This document shows, in pieces, positions 17,441-26,142 of a stretch of 64,000 nt of DNA. Each line of letters starts with the position of its first letter. The first letter of the stretch is position 1. This stretch comes from Bacteroidota bacterium. Lineage in GTDB: Bacteria; Bacteroidota; Bacteroidia; JACPRZ01. The DNA is taken from the NCBI GenBank assembly GCA_016193485.1, contig JACPRZ010000012.1:97109-161108 (forward strand), in the 5' to 3' direction. The notes beneath the pieces were generated by a model. That model was given only the letters and a program-made list of their open reading frames with translations, was not told the origin of the DNA and searched no databases. Made by a program: the position numbers and the translations under genes.

Positions 17441-17698
17441 TTACTCCTCATAAATATCCTTTCTGTGCCCGATAGCAATTACATCTACAACGAGAATAGT
17501 ATCAAATATGTCGTAAATAATCCGGTAATTTCCTTGCCTTATTCGGTAACCTGAACGATTTTTCAGCTTAATATATCCTTGCGGTCGTGGGTTATCAGTT
17601 AAACTGTAGATAGTTGTTTTTATTTTGGAGTAATCGGGTTCGTTGATCTTTTCCAGTGCTTTTATTGCCTTTTTGCCAATAGTTACCTTATATCTCAT
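17441..17698 (-). CDS. RelE/ParE-superfamily toxin
   Basis: The 85-residue protein shows the RelE-type fold pattern: a helical N-terminus (IGKKAIKALEKINEPDYSKI), then GYIKLKNRSGYRIRQGNYRI and the C-terminal DVIAIGHRKDIYEE. Most RelE members cleave mRNA in the ribosomal A site; ParE members attack gyrase. The RIRQGNYRIIY and GHRKDIY segments fit the RelE type better. Its ATG overlaps the end of the antitoxin gene by 4 bp (ATGA), the usual arrangement of type II toxin-antitoxin operons. Confidence 0.85.
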   Translation of the reverse strand: MRYKVTIGKKAIKALEKINEPDYSKIKTTIYSLTDNPRPQGYIKLKNRSGYRIRQGNYRIIYDIFDTILVVDVIAIGHRKDIYEE

Positions 17699-17907
17699 GC
17701 CTTTTTCCTGCGTTTGGCTTCAATCATTTTAAATGCTTCATCTATGGGAATAGAAGGACCATTGCCGGCTTTAGCTTCATCATACAGGATAATATCCTCA
17801 ATCTCTTCCAGTTCATCCAATATTTTTTTGTACTCCTGAATGGGCAAAAGCACAGCAACCTTTTTGCCATGATCATCAGTTATGAACTGTTGTCTGAGTG
17901 TACTCAT
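17695..17907 (-). CDS. Antitoxin, Phd/YefM-like
   Basis: This 70-residue protein lies immediately upstream of the RelE-like toxin and overlaps it by 4 bp. The N-terminal part (LRQQFITDDHGKKVAVLLPIQEYKKIL) matches the DNA-binding beta/alpha fold of Phd/YefM-type antitoxins. The acidic centre (DELEEIEDIILYDEAKA) and basic tail (MIEAKRRKKA) fit the toxin-neutralising region. It is expected to bind the toxin and repress their shared promoter. Confidence 0.75.
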   Translation of the reverse strand: MSTLRQQFITDDHGKKVAVLLPIQEYKKILDELEEIEDIILYDEAKAGNGPSIPIDEAFKMIEAKRRKKA

Positions 17908-18136
17908 AAAATAAAATTTTATCAGATATTACATGAGTCCCCTCCATAAAATATCCTTATTAAAGCGGACACATACCTTTTTTTGTCTGATTTAACGCAA
18001 ATACAGACACAAAGGTACATAAAATGTCGAAATTCAGCGGCATTACCCACCGGGGTAAAATGACATTATATGATTTTTATACGGACTGAACATCTATGCC
18101 GATTCATTTAGTACACGTAAACGCAGTGCCAAAACA

Positions 18137-19165
18137 CTAACTTTCTCTGAACATCCTTTTCCGTTTTTCCAACAGGAAACCGAACTTGTTATTAGCGGCT
18201 TCTTTTTTATAATCATGCAGCATGTCTTCAAAATCGTATTGGGGGTACCAACCCAATTCAATCCTGGCTTTTGCATTATCATAAAGAAAGGAATCCATCC
18301 GATGAGGTTTTTCGGGCATGTTAATAATAACCGGTTTTGATTTTGCACTCCAGAAAACCCTGGCAATGGTTTCTACCTCTTCTTTAAGGGTCAGATAGTA
18401 ACCCGAGGCGATGTTGTATAAACCACCCGCTGTTTTACTTTCTATGGCTTTTATCAACGCAGCCACAACGTCCCTGACATAAATAATATCCCTCCCAACG
18501 TTGCTGTCTCCCCATACTTCAAGGGGTTTAGCGGACATGGCATTTTCAATGAATGTCTGGAAACCGGTTTTTACGGGTTTGCCGTTCTTAAATATTTCGA
18601 GGTGAGGTCCAAAGCCGTATACAGGTGGAAGGCGGAAAATTATTCCCTGCAGACCGTAATTAGCGCGATAATATTCCACGCAATCCTGGGCTGCGCTTTC
18701 TGAAATGCTGAACATGGCGTATTCTCCACCATACTGTATGGCTCTTCCATCCGCTTCCTTTACCACTCTTTTATTCTTCCATAAACCGGACGTGTTTCTA
18801 TGCGAACTTGCGTAAATTATTTTTCCGATTTTATTTTTCATGCAAAATTCCAGGATATTCAGCGTTCCATTAACATTGGTATCAATGTAATCCTTCGGCA
18901 TGAATTTTTTCCTGTTGAAATTAGCCGGCTGGAGCGCTGCCAGATGGATGACCGCGTAAAAAGATTTATTGGGTAATTTTTTAAAAGCAGATTGATCGGT
19001 AATGTCAACAGGTATATAGGAGACGTTAATTTTACGGTAATATTTTTCTCCTATGCTGCTGATGTCCGATGCAATAACCGCATAATTGTCTGATAATAAT
19101 TCTTCAATCAGGTAAGTTCCGATGAAACCAGCAGCACCAAAAACAAGGATATTTTTTTTCTTCAT
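18137..19165 (-). CDS. Extended-SDR NAD-dependent epimerase/dehydratase family protein with altered active site
   Basis: The 342-residue protein has the Rossmann motif GAAGFIG at the N-terminus, DITDQSAF, IHLAALQPA, and the substrate-domain RLPPVYGFGPH. In this family the catalytic Tyr and Lys lie in YxxxK about 150 residues in. Here the aligned segment reads MFSISESAAQDCVEYY, so Tyr becomes Phe and Lys becomes Glu. A nearby Tyr (GGEYAMF) does not restore the spacing. The protein may bind a nucleotide sugar without classic redox catalysis or use different residues. It starts 7 bp after the GT2 gene, so it belongs to the same unit. Confidence 0.82.
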   Translation of the reverse strand: MKKKNILVFGAAGFIGTYLIEELLSDNYAVIASDISSIGEKYYRKINVSYIPVDITDQSAFKKLPNKSFYAVIHLAALQPANFNRKKFMPKDYIDTNVNGTLNILEFCMKNKIGKIIYASSHRNTSGLWKNKRVVKEADGRAIQYGGEYAMFSISESAAQDCVEYYRANYGLQGIIFRLPPVYGFGPHLEIFKNGKPVKTGFQTFIENAMSAKPLEVWGDSNVGRDIIYVRDVVAALIKAIESKTAGGLYNIASGYYLTLKEEVETIARVFWSAKSKPVIINMPEKPHRMDSFLYDNAKARIELGWYPQYDFEDMLHDYKKEAANNKFGFLLEKRKRMFRES

Positions 19166-19172
19166 ATTTGTT

Positions 19173-20135
19173 TTAAGGGACTATCTGAAAATTAACCATT
19201 TTATTAATTAAGAACAGCGGTCTTTGCCTGACTTCGGTGTAAATATTGGCAAGGTATCTGCCGATAAAGCCAAGCATAAGAATGATAATGCCTCCGAAGA
19301 AGAATAAAGTAAGGATAATCGAGGTGAATCCGGGAGCAATATCATAAAAAAAGTATCGGGCAAAATACCAGGCCGATGCCGCTATGGTAAAAAGGAAAAT
19401 AAATAACCCGAGATAAATCATAAAATTCAGCGGGGCGGTGCTTAAACTGATCACCACATCTATCATCAGGTTGAACCTTCTGAGTACATTATAGTTGCTC
19501 TTTCCGGAATGTCTTTTCCGGTTCTGAACTTCAAGGACATCATATTTTAATCCTATATCCTGAACAATTCCTGAAACGGTTCTGTTTATTTCGTTATACA
19601 TGTTATAATGCTCCACGAATTTTTTTGTCATTATCTTCATCATTAACTGGTTTTTGATAATCTTTACGTTGAAGATGCGCGCGAGCAGAAACCAGAACAG
19701 GCGGGATGACCATTCATCTGCAAAATCGTTTCTTGTTTTGGAAGCGCAGTAAATAATATCAAAGCCCTCCATTATTTTATTGTATAAACGCGGTATTTCA
19801 GACGGAGGATTCTGCAGATCGCCATCCATGATCAGGATATAATCGCCAGCAGCATACCGCATCCCGGCACTCATGGCAATCTGCTGCCCGAAATTCCTGC
19901 TCAGTTTTATTCCTTTCACAAAAGAATATTTCCGGCAGGTTTCTTCAATTTTTTCCCAACTCAGATCCGGGCTGTGATCATCAACCAGGATGATTTCAAA
20001 CCTGCAGGGCAATTGCCCAGTTGCCGCAACAATTTCAGAGACCAGGTTATCAATCACCTGTTCTGCTCTGTAAATAGTACAGACAACGGATAATAAGGGA
20101 TGTTCAGCGTTTTTGGATTCGGTCTTCATTGGCAA
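19173..20135 (-). CDS. Family 2 glycosyltransferase with C-terminal membrane segments (DPM1/ArnC-like)
   Basis: The 320-residue protein has a GT-A fold: SVVCTIYRAEQVI, the nucleotide-site VDDHSPDLSW and the metal-binding LIMDGDLQNPP. Two C-terminal transmembrane hairpins follow (FMIYLGLFIFLFTIAASAWY and FTSIILTLFFFGGIIILMLG). This matches undecaprenyl-phosphate sugar transferases such as ArnC/GtrB-type enzymes, which make lipid-linked sugar donors at the inner membrane. The start overlaps the stop region of the membrane-protein gene at 20104-21576 by about 32 bp, which suggests that the pair are partners: GT2 makes a polyprenyl-linked sugar that the membrane protein uses. Confidence 0.88.
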   Translation of the reverse strand: MPMKTESKNAEHPLLSVVCTIYRAEQVIDNLVSEIVAATGQLPCRFEIILVDDHSPDLSWEKIEETCRKYSFVKGIKLSRNFGQQIAMSAGMRYAAGDYILIMDGDLQNPPSEIPRLYNKIMEGFDIIYCASKTRNDFADEWSSRLFWFLLARIFNVKIIKNQLMMKIMTKKFVEHYNMYNEINRTVSGIVQDIGLKYDVLEVQNRKRHSGKSNYNVLRRFNLMIDVVISLSTAPLNFMIYLGLFIFLFTIAASAWYFARYFFYDIAPGFTSIILTLFFFGGIIILMLGFIGRYLANIYTEVRQRPLFLINKMVNFQIVP

Positions 20136-21576
20136 CTATTCTATCACTGAGTTTGACTGAAATATTAAAATACGAACCGGTTTCCCGAAGATATTTTTCT
20201 TCATTTACAAAATAAGAATTTCCGCAATGATCTTCTTCGCGGAATAAATATAATTTTGGAACGGCTTTTATGGGCGGTACGGCAACTTCCGCCTGATGGT
20301 TTTGTATAGCGCTTTCAATCAGAGCATATCGCTGATGCATTTGCTTGTTGAATGCCGGCAGTTTCCTGAATAAATCGCCCCAAAGCAAACGATTATTTTC
20401 AGAAAAACCAAACATGAAAACCACAGTGATAAGCAGAGGTTTTACTGCAAAAGGAGGCAGTAGCGCCTGATCCGTGTTTATATTCACGGAAAAATATTTT
20501 AAAATGACGAAGAAGTTATAAACGATGGCGATCCAGAATAGTAAGACGCTGAAATTAAACACACGACCCAGTAAGGAATATCCCGCTCCGTAAATAGTCA
20601 GGGCGTGATGAATATAAAAAATCAAAAGAGTAACGATAACGGAAAAATAAGGATTCACATTAAAAATGTTCAGAGCCGGTGAATTTGACCTGAGGAAACT
20701 GATAATCCAGGGAATGCAAATTAACAGGAAAAACAAATAGGGTGTTCTGAGAAAAGTATATTCAATGTGGAAGATGATTAAATCATAGGCAGCCCTTCCG
20801 GCACTGAACAAAAAGCCGTTATCGGGATTTGCGGCCTTCATGCGGATAAGATTACCCGGTGCGGCAATATTTAAAATTGCGCATGACCAGAAAAGGAGCA
20901 ATATTAAAAGCCAGAACCTGAGATGATTGCCATTTGTGAAATACTGATACAGCACGATGGCAAAATAAAGCAACCCGAATGTGAATACAGTAATTTCACT
21001 GAAGCCGGCAATAAAAATATTTAAGAGAAGAAGGATGATTTTTTTAGTCCGGCTTCCGGGTTTCTTAAAATAACCGATAATTAATGCACCGTTCAGCAAA
21101 AGAAGAGCGAGACACAACTGGTAGTAGGATGAACAATTCCAATAAAAAGATGTGAATAATTCAGGTAGACAAACAAGATAAAAAGTAAAGGCAACCAGGG
21201 CTATCAGAATCCTGGATGAAAGCGTTACGATTCCTTTCAATAAGACATTTACCAGGTAATAAAATGATGCGTACACGACCGTTAAAATAAAAACGCCAAA
21301 GAGAAAATATTGGATATTGGTTGTTGTAATTTTAATATTGAATAATGCCATCAATATTTCCTCTGAATACCGTCCTGACCAATGGGTATAAAAGTACGTG
21401 ATAAAAGAATACTTTCCTTTGGCGCTTATCTGATCCGAAAAGAAATAATCATCAAAGTAGGGATGAATGTACCAGCAGGTTAAAAAATAGGGCAGAATTG
21501 TTGCCATGCATAAGCAAAACAGAATAAGATCCGATCGTTTCTGAACAAAGGGAATTAATCTATTATAAATTTCCAT
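20104..21576 (-). CDS. Polytopic membrane protein, DUF6056-like putative GT-C glycosyltransferase
   Basis: ATG 21576 gives about 490 residues with roughly eleven hydrophobic segments. A GT-C-like acidic motif occurs in the first periplasmic loop (IHPYFDDYFFSDQ), followed by THWSGRYSEE, a pattern I associate with DUF6056-type proteins. GT-C enzymes transfer sugars from polyprenyl-phosphate donors on the outer face of the inner membrane. The overlap with the DPM1/ArnC-like GT2 gene supports use of its product. A longer start at 21618 adds 14 residues and would place the TATATTTG box too close, so I prefer 21576. Confidence 0.65.
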   Translation of the reverse strand: MEIYNRLIPFVQKRSDLILFCLCMATILPYFLTCWYIHPYFDDYFFSDQISAKGKYSFITYFYTHWSGRYSEEILMALFNIKITTTNIQYFLFGVFILTVVYASFYYLVNVLLKGIVTLSSRILIALVAFTFYLVCLPELFTSFYWNCSSYYQLCLALLLLNGALIIGYFKKPGSRTKKIILLLLNIFIAGFSEITVFTFGLLYFAIVLYQYFTNGNHLRFWLLILLLFWSCAILNIAAPGNLIRMKAANPDNGFLFSAGRAAYDLIIFHIEYTFLRTPYLFFLLICIPWIISFLRSNSPALNIFNVNPYFSVIVTLLIFYIHHALTIYGAGYSLLGRVFNFSVLLFWIAIVYNFFVILKYFSVNINTDQALLPPFAVKPLLITVVFMFGFSENNRLLWGDLFRKLPAFNKQMHQRYALIESAIQNHQAEVAVPPIKAVPKLYLFREEDHCGNSYFVNEEKYLRETGSYFNISVKLSDRIVANEDRIQKR

Positions 21577-21631
21577 AATGTTACGAAGGAGTAACCCGAA
21601 TATGGTATGAGGGCTCACTATCTTTACACTA

Positions 21632-21639
21632 CAAATATA
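21632..21639 (-). promoter_or_regulatory. Bacteroidota-type -7 box for the 21.6 to 18.1 kb minus-strand unit
   Basis: The minus strand reads TATATTTG, an exact TAnnTTTG match, 56 bp upstream of ATG 21576 and in the intergenic gap shared with the divergent wecE-like gene. No clear -33 motif is present. Confidence 0.4.
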
Positions 21640-21772
21640 TGAAAAAATATCCGGTGTAGCCGGGGGTAATGTACCTCATCAGAATTACCGGAAGTTATTT
21701 TTGATTTACCTTTATCGGTCTTTTGGAGGCATTCGTTGAACCCGTAATGCGGGGTATTATTTCATATTTCTG

Positions 21773-22912
21773 ATGATTGATTTTAACAGGCCATACCTTA
21801 CCGGAAAAGAGTTGGAATATATTCACCAGGCAGTTAAACTGCGTAAGATATCGGGCAATGGGGAATTTACGCGTAAATGCCAGAATTTTTTTGAAAAGCG
21901 GTATGGATTGATAAAATGTCTGCTCACCACATCATGCACCGATGCGCTCGAAATGTGCGCTTTACTGATCGGGATCAAAGAAGGCGATGAAGTCATCGTG
22001 CCCTCCTATACTTTTGTAAGCACTGCCAATGCCTTTGTGCTACGAGGCGCCCGGATTGTTTTTGCCGACAGCGGCAGTGAAAATCCAAATGTTGATGCCG
22101 GCCAAATCGAGAATCTCATAACATCAAGGACCAAAGCCCTTGTTGTTGTTCACTATGCCGGAGTTGCCTGCGATATGGATAAAATAATGAAAATTGCAGA
22201 GAAATACAAATTATATGTCATTGAGGATAATGCCCAGGGGATTGATTCTTTTTATAATGGAAAACCGCTCGGTTCCATAGGTCACCTTGGGGTTTTTTCA
22301 TTCCATGAAACAAAAAATATTATTTCAGGTGAAGGCGGGATGCTTGTAATTAATGATAAAAGGTTTCTGGAAAAGGCCGAAATTATATGGGAAAAAGGAA
22401 CAAACAGGGCTGCTTTTTTCCGGGGCGAAACCGATAAATACGGATGGGTTGACATAGGCAGTTCCTTTTTGCCTTCTGAAATAATTGCGGCTTTTTTATA
22501 TGCCCAACTGGAAAACCTTCAACTGATCCAGGAAAAGCGCAGGGAAATATGGAACCGTTATTACCATTCCCTGCTCCCTCTTGAAAAATCAGGATTGCTT
22601 GGATTACCTGTTATTCCAGAGTATTCCACCAACAATGCCCACATGTTCTACCTTGTTTCCCGGAACGCAGAGGAAAGAACGTCCCTGATTGGATTTTTAA
22701 GAAAAAGGGGGATTTATGCTGTTTTTCATTACCTGTCACTGCATCAAAGCCCATATTACCGGAAGTTGCATGACGGGAGGTCACTTCCAATGGCAGACCG
22801 CTATTCGGATTGCCTTGTCCGGCTGCCTCTTTTCTTTGAACTCACCGGAAAAGAAACGGATCAAATCACCGCAGCCATAAAGGAATTTTATAAGAACAGG
22901 ATAAAAAAATAA
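21773..22912 (+). CDS. wecE: dTDP-4-amino-4,6-dideoxygalactose transaminase (WecE-like)
   Basis: The 379-residue DegT/DnrJ-family enzyme follows WecE/RffA almost throughout: an N-terminal DFNRPYLTGKELEYI, EVIVPSYTFVSTANAFVLRG, VVVHYAGVACDMDKIM, the PLP-lysine segment VFSFHETKNIISGEGG, and WEKGTNRAAFFRG then YGWVDIGSSFLPSE. WecE converts dTDP-4-keto-6-deoxyglucose and glutamate to dTDP-Fuc4N, a precursor of Fuc4NAc. RmlA/RmlB, which would make the substrate, are not in the window. The gene starts a plus-strand run of four genes and is 11 bp before the next. Confidence 0.9.
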   Translation: MIDFNRPYLTGKELEYIHQAVKLRKISGNGEFTRKCQNFFEKRYGLIKCLLTTSCTDALEMCALLIGIKEGDEVIVPSYTFVSTANAFVLRGARIVFADSGSENPNVDAGQIENLITSRTKALVVVHYAGVACDMDKIMKIAEKYKLYVIEDNAQGIDSFYNGKPLGSIGHLGVFSFHETKNIISGEGGMLVINDKRFLEKAEIIWEKGTNRAAFFRGETDKYGWVDIGSSFLPSEIIAAFLYAQLENLQLIQEKRREIWNRYYHSLLPLEKSGLLGLPVIPEYSTNNAHMFYLVSRNAEERTSLIGFLRKRGIYAVFHYLSLHQSPYYRKLHDGRSLPMADRYSDCLVRLPLFFELTGKETDQITAAIKEFYKNRIKK

Positions 22913-22923
22913 GGTTTTACTGA

Positions 22924-24435
22924 ATGGCAATGATATCGTCACTCAACCGGAAATTTGCTGACTATTATTTCGGGAATCATTTTATTTTACCGGTTCTGGC
23001 CTGTTTTTATGCTTTGGCTTTGGCCATCCTGTTGGTGTATGCCGTTTCGGGTACCGGCAGTTTCCCCGCTCATGAAGATGAAACCATCTTTTATAATGCA
23101 GCACGGGTATTTACTGAAACCGGTTCCATCCAGGCATCTTCAATCATTGAGGAGAAAGTGGCTCTTGTAGGAAGTTGCAACTGGTATGGTCCTTTTTATA
23201 ATATTTTTTACGGTTCGTTTGCTGACATCTTCGGTTTCCGTCAGCACCTGCTTATTTATATTCATTTTCTATTCCTTGTTGCTGCCGTTTCTCTCTTTTT
23301 TCTTTTTCCCGTGCGATTTCCCGAAAGGATATTCCTTGTCTTATGTTTCTTGTCTGCGGAAGCCACCGTGGGATTCGCGTTTACGTATTATCCGGAGACA
23401 TTTCATTTGTTTTCCGGTGTCCTGATGACTCTTGCGCTGATCCGTTTGGATTCACATTACGGGTCGGAAAATTTCAACAGGTACAGGATTATCTTTATGG
23501 CATTGGTTTTTTTATTTACCCTGTGCAGGGTTACTTCGGTTTTCTGGCTTGCCGCACTGATCCCCTATTCAGGAAACCGGATGTCAGTCATGGTTAATTT
23601 TCTTATCTTTATTGGAGGAGTTCTCTTCGCCATGCTCTTTTTGCGTTTTTTTACGGCACCGCCTTATGCAGAAGGGCAACTGGCATTTCAATATCTTTAT
23701 TCTTTTGAATGGTGGACTTTTATTCAAAAGGCAATGGATAAACTCGCAACTAATCTCTTTAAACTAACCCATACAGCCAGGCCGGCATCAATACTGCTCT
23801 TTTTTTTATTGTCCTTGACCCTGTACCGTGGTTTCATGGAGAGAAACCGGCTGATGAAGGCTGCTGTCCTTACCGGGGCTGTACTGATATCAGTGTTGAT
23901 GACTTTTTATACGACTCATCCCCTCATGTTCACCCGTCAGACAGCCATTCTGATACCATTACTGGTCGGAACCGGACTTGCCGGGCTTATGAACGGAAGA
24001 GCGATAATCATTATTTTATTTTTAATTTCCGCACCATTCGCTTTTGGAACCGCATTAAAAAATATTCTGGACCGGAAGGAATCGGCTGTACGTTTGGCGG
24101 ACAACCGGGAATTAATTTCATCCTTTTCGGGTATAAAAGAATATATGGATCCCATGAAAAAAAATACCGTTTTATGGGTTTATAATGAATATCACGAACT
24201 CGGTAACGCTGCCGAGGCATTTATTCCCCTTTCCACCAAAGAGAATCTGCCGGTTTTATATACTACAAATCTTAATCCTTCGGACGCTCCGGCAGATATC
24301 AAATTTGTCCGGCATAACAAATTAAACATTGATTACATTCTTTCGCGGCAACCGCTCGGTGAACCGGATTTAAAGGAGGTTTATACCACAAAATATTTTC
24401 ATTTTTACCAAATTCATAAACAGAAAAACCTATGA
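22924..24435 (+). CDS. Polytopic membrane protein, putative GT-C (GT39-like) glycosyltransferase
   Basis: The 503-residue protein has about ten hydrophobic segments and a large hydrophilic C-terminus (from about residue 390). The first periplasmic loop carries acidic residues in PAHEDETIFYNAARVF, reminiscent of the catalytic loop in dolichyl/polyprenyl-phosphate-sugar transferases, and SCNWYGPFYNIFYG follows. It probably transfers a sugar to the glycan at the periplasmic face. It ends in a 4-bp ATGA overlap with the epimerase gene, so it is translationally coupled to the cluster. The exact family is uncertain. Confidence 0.6.
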   Translation: MAMISSLNRKFADYYFGNHFILPVLACFYALALAILLVYAVSGTGSFPAHEDETIFYNAARVFTETGSIQASSIIEEKVALVGSCNWYGPFYNIFYGSFADIFGFRQHLLIYIHFLFLVAAVSLFFLFPVRFPERIFLVLCFLSAEATVGFAFTYYPETFHLFSGVLMTLALIRLDSHYGSENFNRYRIIFMALVFLFTLCRVTSVFWLAALIPYSGNRMSVMVNFLIFIGGVLFAMLFLRFFTAPPYAEGQLAFQYLYSFEWWTFIQKAMDKLATNLFKLTHTARPASILLFFLLSLTLYRGFMERNRLMKAAVLTGAVLISVLMTFYTTHPLMFTRQTAILIPLLVGTGLAGLMNGRAIIIILFLISAPFAFGTALKNILDRKESAVRLADNRELISSFSGIKEYMDPMKKNTVLWVYNEYHELGNAAEAFIPLSTKENLPVLYTTNLNPSDAPADIKFVRHNKLNIDYILSRQPLGEPDLKEVYTTKYFHFYQIHKQKNL

Positions 24436-25406
24436 AGAATGTCCTCGTCACCGGTGTTGCAGGCATGATCGGATCCCACCTGCTGGATGAACTTTTACGG
24501 CAGGGTTACCAGGTTACCGGGATTGATAATCTTTCCTATGGAAAAGAGCAGAACATTTCACACAATTTTTCGCATCCTGCCTTTAAATTCTACAAAGTGG
24601 ATATCTCCGACTTTGAAACGCTGAAGATACTTGGCAAAGATGCCGATACCATTGTTCATCTTGCAGCCGTTAAAAAAATCAGCGAAAAGGATTCCGGTAT
24701 GCCTACGCTTCGGGTAAATGCAAAAGGAACAGAAAATGTTTTTGAAGTTGCAAGGATGTGGGGCAACAAGGTAATTTTTGCTTCCACATCCGATGTTTAC
24801 GGAATGTCACCCGATCTTCCTCTGAAAGAAGACGGAGATCTGCTCATTGGTCCCAGCATGATCCGGAGATGGAGTTATGCGGTCTCAAAATTGTATGGGG
24901 AGCAACTCGCCTTTGCCTATTACCGCGATTATAGCGTTCCGGTTGTTATACTCCGTTATTTCGGTGCCTTCAGCCCGCGGTCCAGTTTTGCCTGGAGCGG
25001 TGGCCATGTTCCCATTTTTATCCAGGCGATACTCAATGACCGGGAGGTGCCCATCCACGGTGACGGCACTCAAACCCGTTCCATGGGGTTTGTCAGTGAT
25101 CTTGTACAGGGAACGGTCCTTGCCATGCAGCAGGAAAAGGCACTTGGCGAAATCATCAATATCGGCAACGATGAGGAACTCTCCGTTATCGAAACCGCGT
25201 ACCTGATATACCGGATTGCCGGCACAGGAAAAGAACTGAAGTTGAAATTTATCCCCATGGAGGAGGTCTTCGGAAAGTACAGGGATATTTTAAGAAGGAT
25301 TCCCGACCTCTCCAAAGCGCGGAGAATCCTCTCTTATGAACCCCGGGTACGAATTGAAGAGGCGATAAAAGTTACTGTTGATACCATACGGGCAGAAACG
25401 AAATAG
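24432..25406 (+). CDS. NAD-dependent sugar epimerase/dehydratase
   Basis: This 324-residue extended SDR has the full set of motifs: GVAGMIGSHLLDELL at the N-terminus, DNLSYGKEQN, HLAAVKKIS, STSDVYG, the catalytic YAVSK pair, LRYFGAFSPRS and the substrate-side HGDGTQTRSMGFVSDLVQG. The pattern is closest to UDP-glucose 4-epimerase/UDP-glucuronate-type enzymes, but specificity within the group cannot be fixed. It overlaps the preceding membrane-protein gene by 4 bp and precedes a GT2 gene by 13 bp, so it likely supplies a nucleotide sugar for this sub-operon. Confidence 0.88.
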   Translation: MKNVLVTGVAGMIGSHLLDELLRQGYQVTGIDNLSYGKEQNISHNFSHPAFKFYKVDISDFETLKILGKDADTIVHLAAVKKISEKDSGMPTLRVNAKGTENVFEVARMWGNKVIFASTSDVYGMSPDLPLKEDGDLLIGPSMIRRWSYAVSKLYGEQLAFAYYRDYSVPVVILRYFGAFSPRSSFAWSGGHVPIFIQAILNDREVPIHGDGTQTRSMGFVSDLVQGTVLAMQQEKALGEIINIGNDEELSVIETAYLIYRIAGTGKELKLKFIPMEEVFGKYRDILRRIPDLSKARRILSYEPRVRIEEAIKVTVDTIRAETK

Positions 25407-25419
25407 TAAATATTACTCA

Positions 25420-26142
25420 ATGATTTACTTCCTCATCCCTGTTTTTAACGAAGAGGATCACATCCCCGCTCTGGCAAGGGAGTTAACCGCATTTCCGGAT
25501 ATGGCTCAGAAGTTCTATGTTTTTTCCGATGACGGATCAACGGACGGAACCGTACGGCTCATTGCAGAATATTTTCCTTCCGGAACGTTTATGATACTTG
25601 GTGACGGAAAGAATTACGGACCCGGTCATGCTTTCAATACCGGCTTTGAGTGGATACTGCAACATTCTTCCTCTCCGGATGATGCCGTAGTGACCATGGA
25701 AGCGGATGGCACATCCGACATAGGGATATTACGGGATATGATTCAGGTAGGCCGGCTCGGTTACGGCCTGGTGCTCGCTTCGGTTTATGCCCAAGGGGGG
25801 GGGTTTGACAGGACATCCCTTTTGCGCAAACTGGTTTCTTTCGCTGCCAACATGCTTTTCCGTCTCTTCTTTGACCTCAAAGTGCTTACCCTCAGTTCAT
25901 TCTTCAGGGTTTATTCAATGCCTGTTCTCAGGGAAATAAAAAACCGGTATGGCGGAACCATTATCGGGGAACCGGGGTTTATTTCAATGCTCGAAATTCT
26001 TGTCAAAGCCATCCGGTGCAAAGCAAAGATCATTGAAATTCCTATGAAACTGCACTCATCAAAAAGAAAAGGGAAGTCGAAGATGAAGGTTATGAGGACA
26101 GGGTTTTCTTATGTACGGTTTTTGATTAATCCGGTGAAATGA
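25420..26142 (+). CDS. Family 2 glycosyltransferase
   Basis: ATG 25420 gives 240 residues beginning MIYFLIPVFNEEDHIPALAR, the standard GT2 start. The nucleotide motif is FSDDGSTDGT and the acidic pair lies in VTMEADGTSD. RVYSMPVLREI and IGEPGFISMLEI match the acceptor half of DPM1-type enzymes, but no C-terminal membrane segments are present. A nine-base G run (25795-25803) encodes three consecutive Gly (YAQGGGFD, residues 126-128) and is intact in frame. The last 17 bp overlap the end of the convergent gene at 26126-27649. Confidence 0.85.
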   Translation: MIYFLIPVFNEEDHIPALARELTAFPDMAQKFYVFSDDGSTDGTVRLIAEYFPSGTFMILGDGKNYGPGHAFNTGFEWILQHSSSPDDAVVTMEADGTSDIGILRDMIQVGRLGYGLVLASVYAQGGGFDRTSLLRKLVSFAANMLFRLFFDLKVLTLSSFFRVYSMPVLREIKNRYGGTIIGEPGFISMLEILVKAIRCKAKIIEIPMKLHSSKRKGKSKMKVMRTGFSYVRFLINPVK

